The position numbers and the translations under genes were made by a program. A stretch of 58,910 nucleotides of DNA from Desulfocarbo sp964620595. Lineage in GTDB: Bacteria; Desulfobacterota; Desulfarculia; Desulfarculales; Desulfarculaceae. Where the stretch lies: the NCBI GenBank assembly GCA_964620595.1, contig CAZUHP010000018.1, forward strand, positions 1-58,910, given 5' to 3'. Positions within the stretch are counted from its first letter, which is position 1, and each line of letters begins with the position of its first letter. The notes below the pieces were generated by a model. It was given only the letters and a program-made list of their open reading frames with translations. It had not been told where the DNA came from and did no database searches. Positions 15,092 through 22,971 of the stretch are shown one piece after another.

Positions 15092-17557
15092 GTGTCCGAC
15101 CAGCAACATCTGGAGCTGCCCGTGGTGGGCATGAGCTGCGCGCGCTGCGCCACCGCGGTGGAGCGCACTCTCCTGAAGAAGGTGCCCGGCGTGTCGAACG
15201 CCCAGGTGAACTTCGCCTCCGAGACCGTGAGCGTGGACTTCGATCCAGGCCAGGCCGACCTGCAGGCCATGGCCCAGGCGGTCAAGGACGCAGGCTACGA
15301 GCTGGTGCTGCCCCAAAAGACCCGCCATTTGGAGCTGCCGGTCATCGGCATGACCTGCACCCGCTGCTCGGCCACGGTGGAACGCACCCTGAGCAAAAAG
15401 GTGCCCGGCGTGACCAGGGCCACGGTGAACTTCGCCACCGAGACCGCCAGCATAGACTATGACCCCGCCCAGACCTCCCTGGAGGCCATGGCCCGGGCCG
15501 TGAAGGAGGCGGGCTACGAGCTGGTGCTGCCCGCCGCGGGCGAGGAGGCGGCCGGCCCAGACCCCGAAACCCTGGCCCGGGAAGCCGAGTTCAAGGCCAA
15601 CCAGCGGGCCTTTCTGGTGGGCGTGGTCTTCACCCTGCCCTTGTTCGTGCTCTCCATGGCCCGCGACTTCGGCCTGGTGGGCGCCTGGGCCCAGGCGGGG
15701 TGGGTGAACTGGCTGTTCTTCGCCCTGGCCACGCCGGTGCAGTTCTACACCGGCGGCGGCTTCTACGTCGGCGGCTGGAAGAGCCTAAAGAACGGGGCGG
15801 CCAACATGGACGTGCTGGTGGCCCTGGGCTCCTCCACCGCCTACTTCTACTCCCTGGCCGTGCTGCTCTTCCCCTCGGTGGGCATGCACGTGTACTTCGA
15901 GACCTCGGCGGTGATCATCACCCTGATCAAGCTGGGCAAGCTCCTGGAGTCCGCAGCCAAGGGCCGGGCCTCGGCGGCCATCAAGAAGCTCATGGACCTG
16001 GCGCCCAAGGTGGCCCACCTGATCGACGAGCAGGGCAACGAGCGCGACGTGCCCGCGGACCAGGTGCGGCCCGGCCAGGTGGTGGCGGTGCGCCCGGGCG
16101 AGCGCATCCCGGTGGACGGCGAGGTGGTGGACGGGACGAGCGCGGTGGACGAGAGCATGCTCACCGGCGAGAGCATCCCGGTGGACAAGGGCCCGGGCGA
16201 GCGGGTCTTCGGCGCCACGGTCAACCAGCAGGGCCGGCTCAAGGTGAGGGCCACCAGCGTGGGCGCCGACACCGCCCTGGCCCAGATCATCCGCCTGGTG
16301 CGCGAGGCCCAGGGCTCCCGCGCGCCCATCCAGCGCCTGGCCGACCAGGTGTCCGCCGTGTTCGTGCCGGCCATAATAGCCATCGCCCTCATCACCCTGG
16401 GCGTGTGGTGGGTGCTGGCCGGCGAGTTCGTGCCGGGCATGATCCGCATGGTGGCGGTGCTGGTCATCGCCTGCCCCTGCGCCCTGGGCCTGGCCACGCC
16501 CACGGCCATCATGGTGGGCACCGGCAAGGGCGCCACCATGGGCATCCTGTTCAAGAACTCCGAGGCCCTGGAGACCGCCCAGCGCCTGGACACGGTCATG
16601 TTCGACAAGACCGGCACCATTACCCAGGGCAAGCCGGAACTCACCAACTGGGAGCCCCTGGCCGGCGGCGACCCGGCGGAGCTGCTGGGCCTGGCGGCCA
16701 GCGCGGAGAGCGCCTCCGAGCACCCCATTGCCCGCGCCCTGGTGCAAGGCGCCCGGGAACGCGGCGCCGCGGTGAACGAGCCCGCCGAGTTCCAGGCCAA
16801 AAGCGGCCTGGGCGTGGTGGCCCGGGTGAACGGCCTCGAGGTGCTGGTGGGAAAGCCCGCCTGGTTCGCGGACCTGGGCCTTTTGGACCAGGGCCTGGCC
16901 CAGCGGGTGGAGGAGCTGGCCGGCCAGGGCAAGACCGTGATGCTGCTGGCAGTGGACCGCCGTCCCGCCGGCATCCTGGCCGTGGCCGACCAGGAGAAGC
17001 CGGACGCGGCCCAGGCCATCAGCGAACTCAAGGCCCTGGGCCTGGTGCCGGTGATGCTCACCGGCGACAACCACAAGGCCGCCCAGGCCATTGCCGCCAA
17101 GGTGGGCATAGACGAGGTCAAGGCAGAGGTGCTGCCCGAGCACAAGGAGGAGGTGGTGCGCCAGGCCATGGAGGCCGGCCGGCGGGTGGCCATGGTGGGC
17201 GACGGCATCAACGACGCCCCGGCCCTGGCCCGGGCCGAGGTGGGCATTGCCATCGGCACCGGCACCGACGTGGCCATGGAGGCCTCGGACATCACCCTGG
17301 TGGGCGGCGAACTCATCGGCGTGGCCCGGGCCATAAAGCTCTCCCGGGCCACCATGCGCACCATCAAGCAAAACCTGTTCTGGGCCTTTTTCTACAACGT
17401 GGCCCTGGTGCCCCTGGCCGCGGGCGTGCTGCACGGCTTTTCCTGGGTGCCGGTATTCATCCGCGACCTGCACCCGGCCATGGCTGCCGGCGCCATGGCC
17501 TTTTCCAGCGTGACCGTGGTGCTGAACTCCCTGCGCCTGGGCCGCAAGCCCCTGTAG
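15092..17557 (+). CDS. copA: Copper-exporting P1B-type ATPase
   Basis: 821 residues from GTG at 15092. Two N-terminal HMA domains bear GMSCARC (C16/C19) and GMTCTRC (C89/C92) and look like a recent internal duplication. Eight membrane helices follow. The ion-channel motif is CPC (C461-P-C463), the actuator motif is TGES, the phosphorylated Asp is D505 in DKTGTIT, the nucleotide-binding HP motif is in SEHPIA, and the hinge is GDGINDAPAL. All key residues of a P1B-1 Cu(I) exporter are present. It pumps Cu(I) out of the cytoplasm. It forms an operon with the chaperone gene upstream and ends in a strong bidirectional terminator. Confidence 0.95.
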   Translation: MSDQQHLELPVVGMSCARCATAVERTLLKKVPGVSNAQVNFASETVSVDFDPGQADLQAMAQAVKDAGYELVLPQKTRHLELPVIGMTCTRCSATVERTLSKKVPGVTRATVNFATETASIDYDPAQTSLEAMARAVKEAGYELVLPAAGEEAAGPDPETLAREAEFKANQRAFLVGVVFTLPLFVLSMARDFGLVGAWAQAGWVNWLFFALATPVQFYTGGGFYVGGWKSLKNGAANMDVLVALGSSTAYFYSLAVLLFPSVGMHVYFETSAVIITLIKLGKLLESAAKGRASAAIKKLMDLAPKVAHLIDEQGNERDVPADQVRPGQVVAVRPGERIPVDGEVVDGTSAVDESMLTGESIPVDKGPGERVFGATVNQQGRLKVRATSVGADTALAQIIRLVREAQGSRAPIQRLADQVSAVFVPAIIAIALITLGVWWVLAGEFVPGMIRMVAVLVIACPCALGLATPTAIMVGTGKGATMGILFKNSEALETAQRLDTVMFDKTGTITQGKPELTNWEPLAGGDPAELLGLAASAESASEHPIARALVQGARERGAAVNEPAEFQAKSGLGVVARVNGLEVLVGKPAWFADLGLLDQGLAQRVEELAGQGKTVMLLAVDRRPAGILAVADQEKPDAAQAISELKALGLVPVMLTGDNHKAAQAIAAKVGIDEVKAEVLPEHKEEVVRQAMEAGRRVAMVGDGINDAPALARAEVGIAIGTGTDVAMEASDITLVGGELIGVARAIKLSRATMRTIKQNLFWAFFYNVALVPLAAGVLHGFSWVPVFIRDLHPAMAAGAMAFSSVTVVLNSLRLGRKPL

Positions 17558-17580
17558 CCCATCCACCCCGAAATAGGAAA

Positions 17581-17610
17581 GGGCGGGTCCAGGGGGACCC
17601 GCCCTCTTTC
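17581..17610. terminator. Bidirectional rho-independent terminator between copA and the hydrolase
   Basis: GGGCGGGTCC (17581-17590), loop AGGG, GGACCCGCCC (17595-17604): a perfect 10-base stem. TCTTTC follows on the plus strand and TTTCCTATTT on the minus strand, so it can stop both convergent genes. Confidence 0.85.
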
Positions 17611-17627
17611 GCGCCAGCCCCGGGGGC

Positions 17628-18401
17628 CTAGGTCAAGGCCATGCAGGTGAGCCACTTGTGCACGTAGCCCGCCACGTCCTGCCAGCCCGGCTCGGCCAGC
17701 ACCCAGTGGGCGTGCTCGGGAAACTCCTTGTAGGTGCCGGTGCGGGCGTACTTCACCGCCACCTTGCGTACCACCACGGCCGGGGTGATGCGGTCCTGGC
17801 CGCCGGCCACCACCAGCACCGGGCACTTGACCCGGGATTCGTCCACCCGGGCGGCCCGGCGGGGGTCGAAGAGCCAGAAGCCTATCTCCGCCGCGGCCCG
17901 GCCCGACTCGTGGACCAAGGTTTCATAGGCTCGGCGCTGTTCCTCGGGGCTCAGCAGGTGCATCATGGCATAGGCCGCATCCTTGAAGGCGGGGAAGGTG
18001 GGCCGCCGCCAGAAGCCCCAGCGCAAGAGCACGCCCTTGAAGCTGCGGATCACCGACCAGCGCAGGGCCATTATGCCCGCGGGCGAAGCCGGGGTGAGGA
18101 ACACCGCCGCCTTGCCCAGGCCCCGCCCGGCCAGGATCTGGGCCAGGAGCCCGCCCATGGAATGGCCCATGATTATGGGCTCCTGGGGCAAGGCCCGGAT
18201 CTGCTCCTCCAGGTCGGCCGCGTAATCCAACAGGCTGGTGGTGCCCAGGCCGGGGGGCGGCGGGTCGGAAGGGCTCACCTCGTGCAGGCGCAGGGCCGGG
18301 GTGATGCACTCAAAGCCGCGCTCCTCGAAAAAGGCCCGGTAGTTGCCCCAAAGATGAGGACCGCCCCACATGCCGTGGATCATGAAAATGACATCCGCCA
18401 T
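17628..18401 (-). CDS. Alpha/beta hydrolase
   Basis: 257 residues. The N-terminus has the oxyanion motif MIHGMWGG. The nucleophile elbow GHSMGG is near residue 78. The acid is in VAGGQDRITP and the base His is in EFPEHAHWVL, so the Ser-Asp-His triad is complete. It resembles small esterase/lysophospholipase-like proteins of the Hydrolase_4/abhydrolase_6 type. It is unrelated in detail to the other hydrolase at 6969. It lies downstream of the nitroreductase gene on the same strand (82-base gap) and converges on copA. The substrate cannot be predicted. Confidence 0.8.
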   Translation of the reverse strand: MADVIFMIHGMWGGPHLWGNYRAFFEERGFECITPALRLHEVSPSDPPPPGLGTTSLLDYAADLEEQIRALPQEPIIMGHSMGGLLAQILAGRGLGKAAVFLTPASPAGIMALRWSVIRSFKGVLLRWGFWRRPTFPAFKDAAYAMMHLLSPEEQRRAYETLVHESGRAAAEIGFWLFDPRRAARVDESRVKCPVLVVAGGQDRITPAVVVRKVAVKYARTGTYKEFPEHAHWVLAEPGWQDVAGYVHKWLTCMALT

Positions 18402-18483
18402 GCCTCAAATCCCTTCCCCAGCCACGGGAAGCCCTTTGCCCCCCGCGGCCGGGGCCACGGGGCGGGGCGAGCCAGGTATCCGC

Positions 18484-19026
18484 CTACCAGCGGTCGTAAT
18501 GCACGAAGTCCTTGACTTCCTTGCGCTTGGGCGGCTTGGGCTCCTGGGCGGGGTAGCCGATGGGGAACATGGCCACCACCTCGAAGCCCTCGGGCACGCC
18601 CAGCACCTTGGCCGCGGCGTCCTGGTCAAAGAGCCCCACCGGCACCGTGCCCAGGCCCAGGGCGTGGCAGGCCAGGTGCAGGTTCTGGCCGGCGATGCCC
18701 AGGTCATAGAGGAACCAGTCGCCGAACTTGGTGGTGACCTGGCCCTTGTAGTAGCCCGCCTCCTTCAGCTTGCCGCAGAGCACGATCAAAAGCGGGGCGC
18801 TGACAATGGCCTTGGTGGCCGGGTTGCCCTTGCCCATGGTGGCCTGGAGCTTCTCCCGCTGGGCCGCGTCGTTCACCACCACCAGCTCCCAGCACTGGGT
18901 GTTGGCCCAGGAGGGGGCCCAGCGCACCGCCTCCAGCAATTGCTGCTGCACCTCCTCGGGAACGGGCTTGTCCTCGAACTTGCGTATGCTGCGACGCTCC
19001 TTGATGGCCTGCAAAACCTCGCTCAT
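18484..19026 (-). CDS. Nitroreductase-family flavoprotein
   Basis: 180 residues. The start IKERRSIRKFEDKPVPEE is the FMN-phosphate-binding signature, and WAPSWANTQCWELVVV is the second conserved FMN contact. The C-terminal part (GTVPVGLFD, then PIGYPAQEPKPPKRK) is also typical. Family members are homodimeric FMN proteins that reduce nitro groups, quinones or enones with NAD(P)H; the physiological substrate here is unknown. The start is ATG at 19026, with GAGGAGGCAGC upstream. It is divergent from acetoacetyl-CoA synthetase. Confidence 0.85.
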   Translation of the reverse strand: MSEVLQAIKERRSIRKFEDKPVPEEVQQQLLEAVRWAPSWANTQCWELVVVNDAAQREKLQATMGKGNPATKAIVSAPLLIVLCGKLKEAGYYKGQVTTKFGDWFLYDLGIAGQNLHLACHALGLGTVPVGLFDQDAAAKVLGVPEGFEVVAMFPIGYPAQEPKPPKRKEVKDFVHYDRW

Positions 19027-19362
19027 GCTGCCTCCTCTGTGTTGGCTTGGCCCCTGGGGGGCGTGCCGCTCGGGTGTCGGGTTGCCGATGATCCCAGACT
19101 AACCCCCTGGCGGGCCCCGGTCAATGGGCATCGACCAAGGCGGGCCAGGCCGGTATGCGGTTCACAACCCGGCGCAGGTGGTTTATGATTTAGGCGAAAC
19201 AACTCGTGGAGCATTTACGCGGAACGCACAGCCCCCCTGCCTGGAGCCGGATGACGCCGGGAGCGCTTCTGGCCTCGCCGGGGTGGCGGGCCATCTCACA
19301 GGTGGCCGAGCTTTTGATCAGGCAGGCGCCGCGCGCCAGGCGCCGGAAAGGTGTGAACTCTC
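19027..19362. other. Divergent intergenic region, nitroreductase / acetoacetyl-CoA synthetase
   Basis: 336 bases. It contains the ribosome site of the nitroreductase near 19030 and a promoter for the plus-strand gene at 19161-19189. The remaining leader, about 167 bases, shows no recognisable riboswitch or small gene. Confidence 0.6.
19161..19189 (+). promoter_or_regulatory. Sigma-70-type promoter for acetoacetyl-CoA synthetase
   Basis: TTCACA at 19161-19166, a 17-base spacer and TATGAT at 19184-19189. Transcription should start near 19196. Confidence 0.6.
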
Positions 19363-21315
19363 ATGGCCGAGCTGCTCTGGAAACCCTCTCCCCAACGCAT
19401 CCAGCAGGCTAACCTCACCCGCTTCATCGAGTTCGTCAACCAAAGGCACGGCACCAGCTTCCAGGACTACTTCGACCTCTACGACTGGTCCATCGCCGAC
19501 ATCGCGGCCTTCCAGGAGGCGGTGTGGCAGTTCTACCAGCCCATCCACTCCCAGCCCTACACCCAGGTGGTGGAGGGCGCGGACAAGATGCCCGGCGCCA
19601 AGTGGTTCGTGGGGGCCAAGCTGAACTTCGCCGAGAACCTCCTGCGCTTCCGTGACGAGCGCGAGGCCCTGGTGTTCCGCTCCGAGCCCGGTGACACCCG
19701 CCGCCTGACCTATGCCCAGCTCTACGACCAGACCGCCCGGGCGGCCCGGACCCTGAGGGAGCTGGGGGTGGAGCCCGGCGACCGGGTGGTAGGCTTCATG
19801 CCCAACATCCCGGAGACGGTGGTGGCCATGCTGGCCGCGGTGAGCCTGGGGGCCATCTGGTCCTCCTGTTCGCCGGACTTCGGCTTCCAGGGCGTGATGG
19901 ACCGCTTCGGCCAGATTCAGCCCAAGGTCCTGTTCACGGCCAACGGCTACTTCTACAACGGCAAGACCTTCGACTCCCTGGAGCGGGTGGCCCAGGTCAA
20001 GAAAGAGATCACCAGCCTGCAAAAAGTGATCGTGGTGCCCTTCACCCAGGAAAACCCCGATCTCGCCCAGGTGCCCGGCGCGATCGGCTGGGCCGAGGCC
20101 CTGGGCGACGGCCCCACCCCGGAAATGACCTTCGCCCAGATGCCCTTTGACCATCCGCTGTACATCCTCTACTCCTCGGGCACCACCGGGGTGCCCAAGT
20201 GCATGGTGCACGGCGCGGGCAACGTGCTGATCCAGCACCTCAAGGAACTGGGCCTGCACACCGACCTCAAGCGCGAGGACCGCATCTTCTACTTCACCAC
20301 CTGCGGGTGGATGATGTGGAACTGGCTGATATCCTCCCTGGCCCTGGGCGCCACCGCGCTCTTGTTCGACGGCTCGCCCTTCTACCCCGGCCCGGGCGTG
20401 TTGTGGCAATACGCCCAGGACGAGGGCATGACCATCTTCGGCACCAGCGCCCGCTACCTGGCGGCCATCGAGAACGAGGGCCTCAAGCCCGGCCAGGAAT
20501 ACGACCTCAAGGCCCTCAAGGCGGTGCTGAGCACCGGCTCTCCCCTCAGCATCGAGAGCTTCCACTACGTGTACCGCGACATCAAAAAAGACCTGTGCCT
20601 CAGCTCCATCTCCGGCGGCTCGGACCTGGTGGGCTGCTTTGCCGGCGGCAACCCCATCGGGCCGGTGTACGCGGGCCAGCTCCAGGTGCGCAACCTGGGC
20701 ATGGCGGTGGAGGCCTGGGACGAGACGGGCAAGCCGGTGGTGGGCCAGAAGGGCGAGCTGGTGTGCATCAAGCCCTGGCCCTCCATGCCCATCCAGTTCT
20801 GGAACGACCCGGACGGCACCAAGTACCACGACGCCTACTTCAGCGTGTACCCCGACGTGTGGTACCACGGCGACTTCTGCGAGGTCACCCCCGAGGGCGG
20901 GGTCATCATGTACGGCCGCTCCGACGCCACCCTCAACCCCGGCGGGGTGCGCATCGGAACCGCCGAGATATACCGCCAGGTGGAGAAGCTGGATGAGATC
21001 GCCGACAGCCTGGTGGTAGGCCAGGACTGGGAAGGCGACGTCCGGGTGATCCTGTTTGTCAGGCTGAACCCCGGGGTGGAATTCAACGACGAGCTGGTCA
21101 AGAAAATCAAGACCACCATCCGCACCAACTGCACCCCCCGCCACGTGCCGGCCAAGGTGATTCCAGTGGCGGACATCCCCTACACCATCAGCGGCAAGAA
21201 GGTGGAGCTGGCGGTGCGCAACGTGATCCACGGCCGCGAGGTGAAGAACAAGGACGCCCTGGCCAACCCCCAGGCCCTGGAGCTGTACGCCGACTTGGCC
21301 GAACTCAAGAGCTGA
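19363..21315 (+). CDS. Acetoacetyl-CoA synthetase (acetoacetate-CoA ligase)
   Basis: 650 residues, the usual length for AacS. The N-terminal cap WKPSPQRIQQANLTRFIEFVN and PGAKWFVGAKLNFAENLL are specific to acetoacetyl-CoA synthetases rather than acetyl-CoA synthetases. The P-loop-like motif is YSSGTTGVPKCMVHG. The hinge/A8 region is GRSDATLNPGGVRIG, and the catalytic Lys is in YTISGKKVELAV. The reaction joins acetoacetate and CoA with ATP going to AMP and PPi. It could feed ketone bodies or acetone-carboxylation products into thiolysis. The next gene on this strand is an AEC permease. Confidence 0.88.
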   Translation: MAELLWKPSPQRIQQANLTRFIEFVNQRHGTSFQDYFDLYDWSIADIAAFQEAVWQFYQPIHSQPYTQVVEGADKMPGAKWFVGAKLNFAENLLRFRDEREALVFRSEPGDTRRLTYAQLYDQTARAARTLRELGVEPGDRVVGFMPNIPETVVAMLAAVSLGAIWSSCSPDFGFQGVMDRFGQIQPKVLFTANGYFYNGKTFDSLERVAQVKKEITSLQKVIVVPFTQENPDLAQVPGAIGWAEALGDGPTPEMTFAQMPFDHPLYILYSSGTTGVPKCMVHGAGNVLIQHLKELGLHTDLKREDRIFYFTTCGWMMWNWLISSLALGATALLFDGSPFYPGPGVLWQYAQDEGMTIFGTSARYLAAIENEGLKPGQEYDLKALKAVLSTGSPLSIESFHYVYRDIKKDLCLSSISGGSDLVGCFAGGNPIGPVYAGQLQVRNLGMAVEAWDETGKPVVGQKGELVCIKPWPSMPIQFWNDPDGTKYHDAYFSVYPDVWYHGDFCEVTPEGGVIMYGRSDATLNPGGVRIGTAEIYRQVEKLDEIADSLVVGQDWEGDVRVILFVRLNPGVEFNDELVKKIKTTIRTNCTPRHVPAKVIPVADIPYTISGKKVELAVRNVIHGREVKNKDALANPQALELYADLAELKS

Positions 21316-21319
21316 CCCC

Positions 21320-21419
21320 GCGACGGGGGGCGGGGCGACGGGGGGGCGGGGCGACGGGGGGCGACGGGGGGCGGAGGGCAACGGCGGGCAACAGGGGCGG
21401 GAGGCGACGGGGGGAGGCG
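21320..21419. repeat. G-rich tandem repeat, copy 3 (longest)
   Basis: About ten units close to GGGGGGCGAC or GGGGCGGGGCGAC, decaying to GGGCAAC units at the 3' side. It fills the whole gap between the acetoacetyl-CoA synthetase stop and the AEC permease start. The plus strand, and so the mRNA, is the G-rich one. Confidence 0.8.
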
Positions 21420-21426
21420 ATCCAGC

Positions 21427-22350
21427 GTGGCGGCGGTACTCAACAACGTGCTTCCCGTTTTCCTGCTCCTGGCCTTGGGCAAGGCGCTCATGCGCTGGGG
21501 CCTGGCCGGGGAGAGCTTCTTCCGCACCTCGGACAAGCTGGTCTATTTCATCTTCTTCCCGGCCCTCCTTTTCTGGAAGATCGGCTCGGCCGGCCCCGGC
21601 CTGGAGGTGCCCGGCGGGCTCATCCTGGCGGTGCTCCTCACCGTGCTGCTGGCCTGGCTGGCCAGCCTGGCCTATATCCGCCTGGCCCGGGTGCCGCCTT
21701 TCCAGGCTGGCACCTTCAGCCAGGTCAGCTACCGCTTCAATACCTACATCGGCATGGCCGTGGTGCTGAGCGCCTTTGGCGAGGAAGGGGTGGCCCGCTT
21801 CGGCATCATCATCAGCCTGGCCATCCCCTTCATCAACCTCTTGGTGGTATCCACCCTGGTGTGGTACTCCCAGGCCGACTACTCCCCGGGCGACAAGGTG
21901 AAGCTGCTCCTTAAGGGCCTGGCCGTGAACCCCTTGATCCTGGCCTGCCTGGCCGGCATCCTCTACGCCCGCCTGGCCCCTCCCCTGCCCCTTTTCCTGA
22001 ACAAGACCCTGGCCTTGCTCTCGGCCATCACCTTGCCCCTGGCCCTGCTTTCCATCGGCTCCGGCCTGGCCCTGGCCAAGCTGAAGGGACGCCTGCGCCT
22101 CAGCCTGGTGGCCAGCGGGCTCAAGCTGGTGTTCATGCCCCTTCTGGGCTATGCCCTGCTGCGCCTTCTGGGCGTGGATGCCCTGTCCCTGGCCGTGGCC
22201 ATGGTGTTCTTCACCCTGCCCACCGCCACCAGCGCCTACATACTCTCCAGCCAGATGAACAGCGACGCCGACCTGGCCGGCGCCTCCATCGTGCTCTCCA
22301 CCCTGCTCTCCTTCCTCAGCCTGTCCCTGGGGCTGAGCTGGTTCACCTAG
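21427..22350 (+). CDS. AEC-family permease (auxin efflux carrier-like)
   Basis: 307 residues from GTG at 21427, right after the repeat tract, with GGGGGGAGGCGA as a possible ribosome site. About ten hydrophobic helices are arranged as two inverted five-helix halves: VLPVFLLLALGKALMRWG at the start, and FNTYIGMAVVLSAFG plus PTATSAYILSSQM as the conserved broken-helix motifs. Bacterial AEC members export or import organic acids such as malonate or malate. Here it lies between an acetoacetate-activating enzyme and lactate-oxidation genes, so a monocarboxylate is a reasonable guess. Confidence 0.85.
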   Translation: MAAVLNNVLPVFLLLALGKALMRWGLAGESFFRTSDKLVYFIFFPALLFWKIGSAGPGLEVPGGLILAVLLTVLLAWLASLAYIRLARVPPFQAGTFSQVSYRFNTYIGMAVVLSAFGEEGVARFGIIISLAIPFINLLVVSTLVWYSQADYSPGDKVKLLLKGLAVNPLILACLAGILYARLAPPLPLFLNKTLALLSAITLPLALLSIGSGLALAKLKGRLRLSLVASGLKLVFMPLLGYALLRLLGVDALSLAVAMVFFTLPTATSAYILSSQMNSDADLAGASIVLSTLLSFLSLSLGLSWFT

Positions 22351-22413
22351 CCGCTTTCCGCCCTCCCGCCCATCTGCTAGACTGCCAAAAGCTGCCAAGG
22401 AGGCTCCCATCCC

Positions 22414-22971
22414 ATGACTGCATCTTCCAGCCTGGACCTGTTCAAGGAGCGCGCCCGGGCCGTGTCCGCCCAGGTGGAGGAGGTGGCCGGCATCTCCCCG
22501 GCCCTGGCCCGGGCCGTGGAACTCACCCGGGCCGAGGGCGGCCGGGCCCTGGCCGCGGCCGGGCTTTCCCAGGACGCCCGTCGCGAGCTGGCCGGCCTGT
22601 GCCGGGACGCCGGGGTGGAGCTCGTCTCCGGCGACCTGCGCGAAGCAGCCGAGCGCCTGCACACCGGCCTCACCCCGGCCCTGTGGGGCGTGGCCGAGAC
22701 AGGCACCATCATCATGGACTGCAAGGAGGAAGAGTGGCGCCTGGCCACCATGCTGCCCTTGGTGCAGGTGGCCCTCCTGCCGGCGGATAGGATCGTGCCC
22801 GAGTTGGAGTCCATTGCCGATGAGCTGGCCGGGCTCATGGCCCAGGGCCCGGACTACCTGGCCTTCATCACCGGCCCCAGCCGCACCGCGGACATCGAGC
22901 GGGTGCTCACCATAGGGGTGCACGGCCCGGCCCGCCTGCACCTGCTCATCCTGCCGGAGGGCGCGCCATGA
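22414..22971 (+). CDS. lutC: Lactate utilisation protein C (LUD domain)
   Basis: 185 residues from ATG at 22414, preceded by AAGGAGG. It is a single LUD domain with the conserved ALWGVAETGTIIMD segment, then VQVALLPADRIVPELESI and AFITGPSRTADIERVLTIGVHGP, the C-terminal signature shared with LutB. With LutA and LutB it forms the cytoplasmic iron-sulfur L-lactate dehydrogenase. It overlaps the fused LutAB gene by ATGA, so expression is coupled. A weak promoter-like pair (TTTCCG at 22355, TAGACT at 22378) precedes it. Confidence 0.9.
   Translation: MTASSSLDLFKERARAVSAQVEEVAGISPALARAVELTRAEGGRALAAAGLSQDARRELAGLCRDAGVELVSGDLREAAERLHTGLTPALWGVAETGTIIMDCKEEEWRLATMLPLVQVALLPADRIVPELESIADELAGLMAQGPDYLAFITGPSRTADIERVLTIGVHGPARLHLLILPEGAP

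Noticed and set aside
21320..21419. CRISPR array
   Set aside because: The units are 10-13 bases in direct tandem without unique spacers, and no cas genes are present.
19318..22941. A 1207-codon open frame on the minus strand across acetoacetyl-CoA synthetase, AEC permease and lutC
   Set aside because: It is antisense to three well-recognised genes, reads as Gly/His/Gln/Ala-rich sequence with no motif, and is a side effect of high GC with few stop codons.
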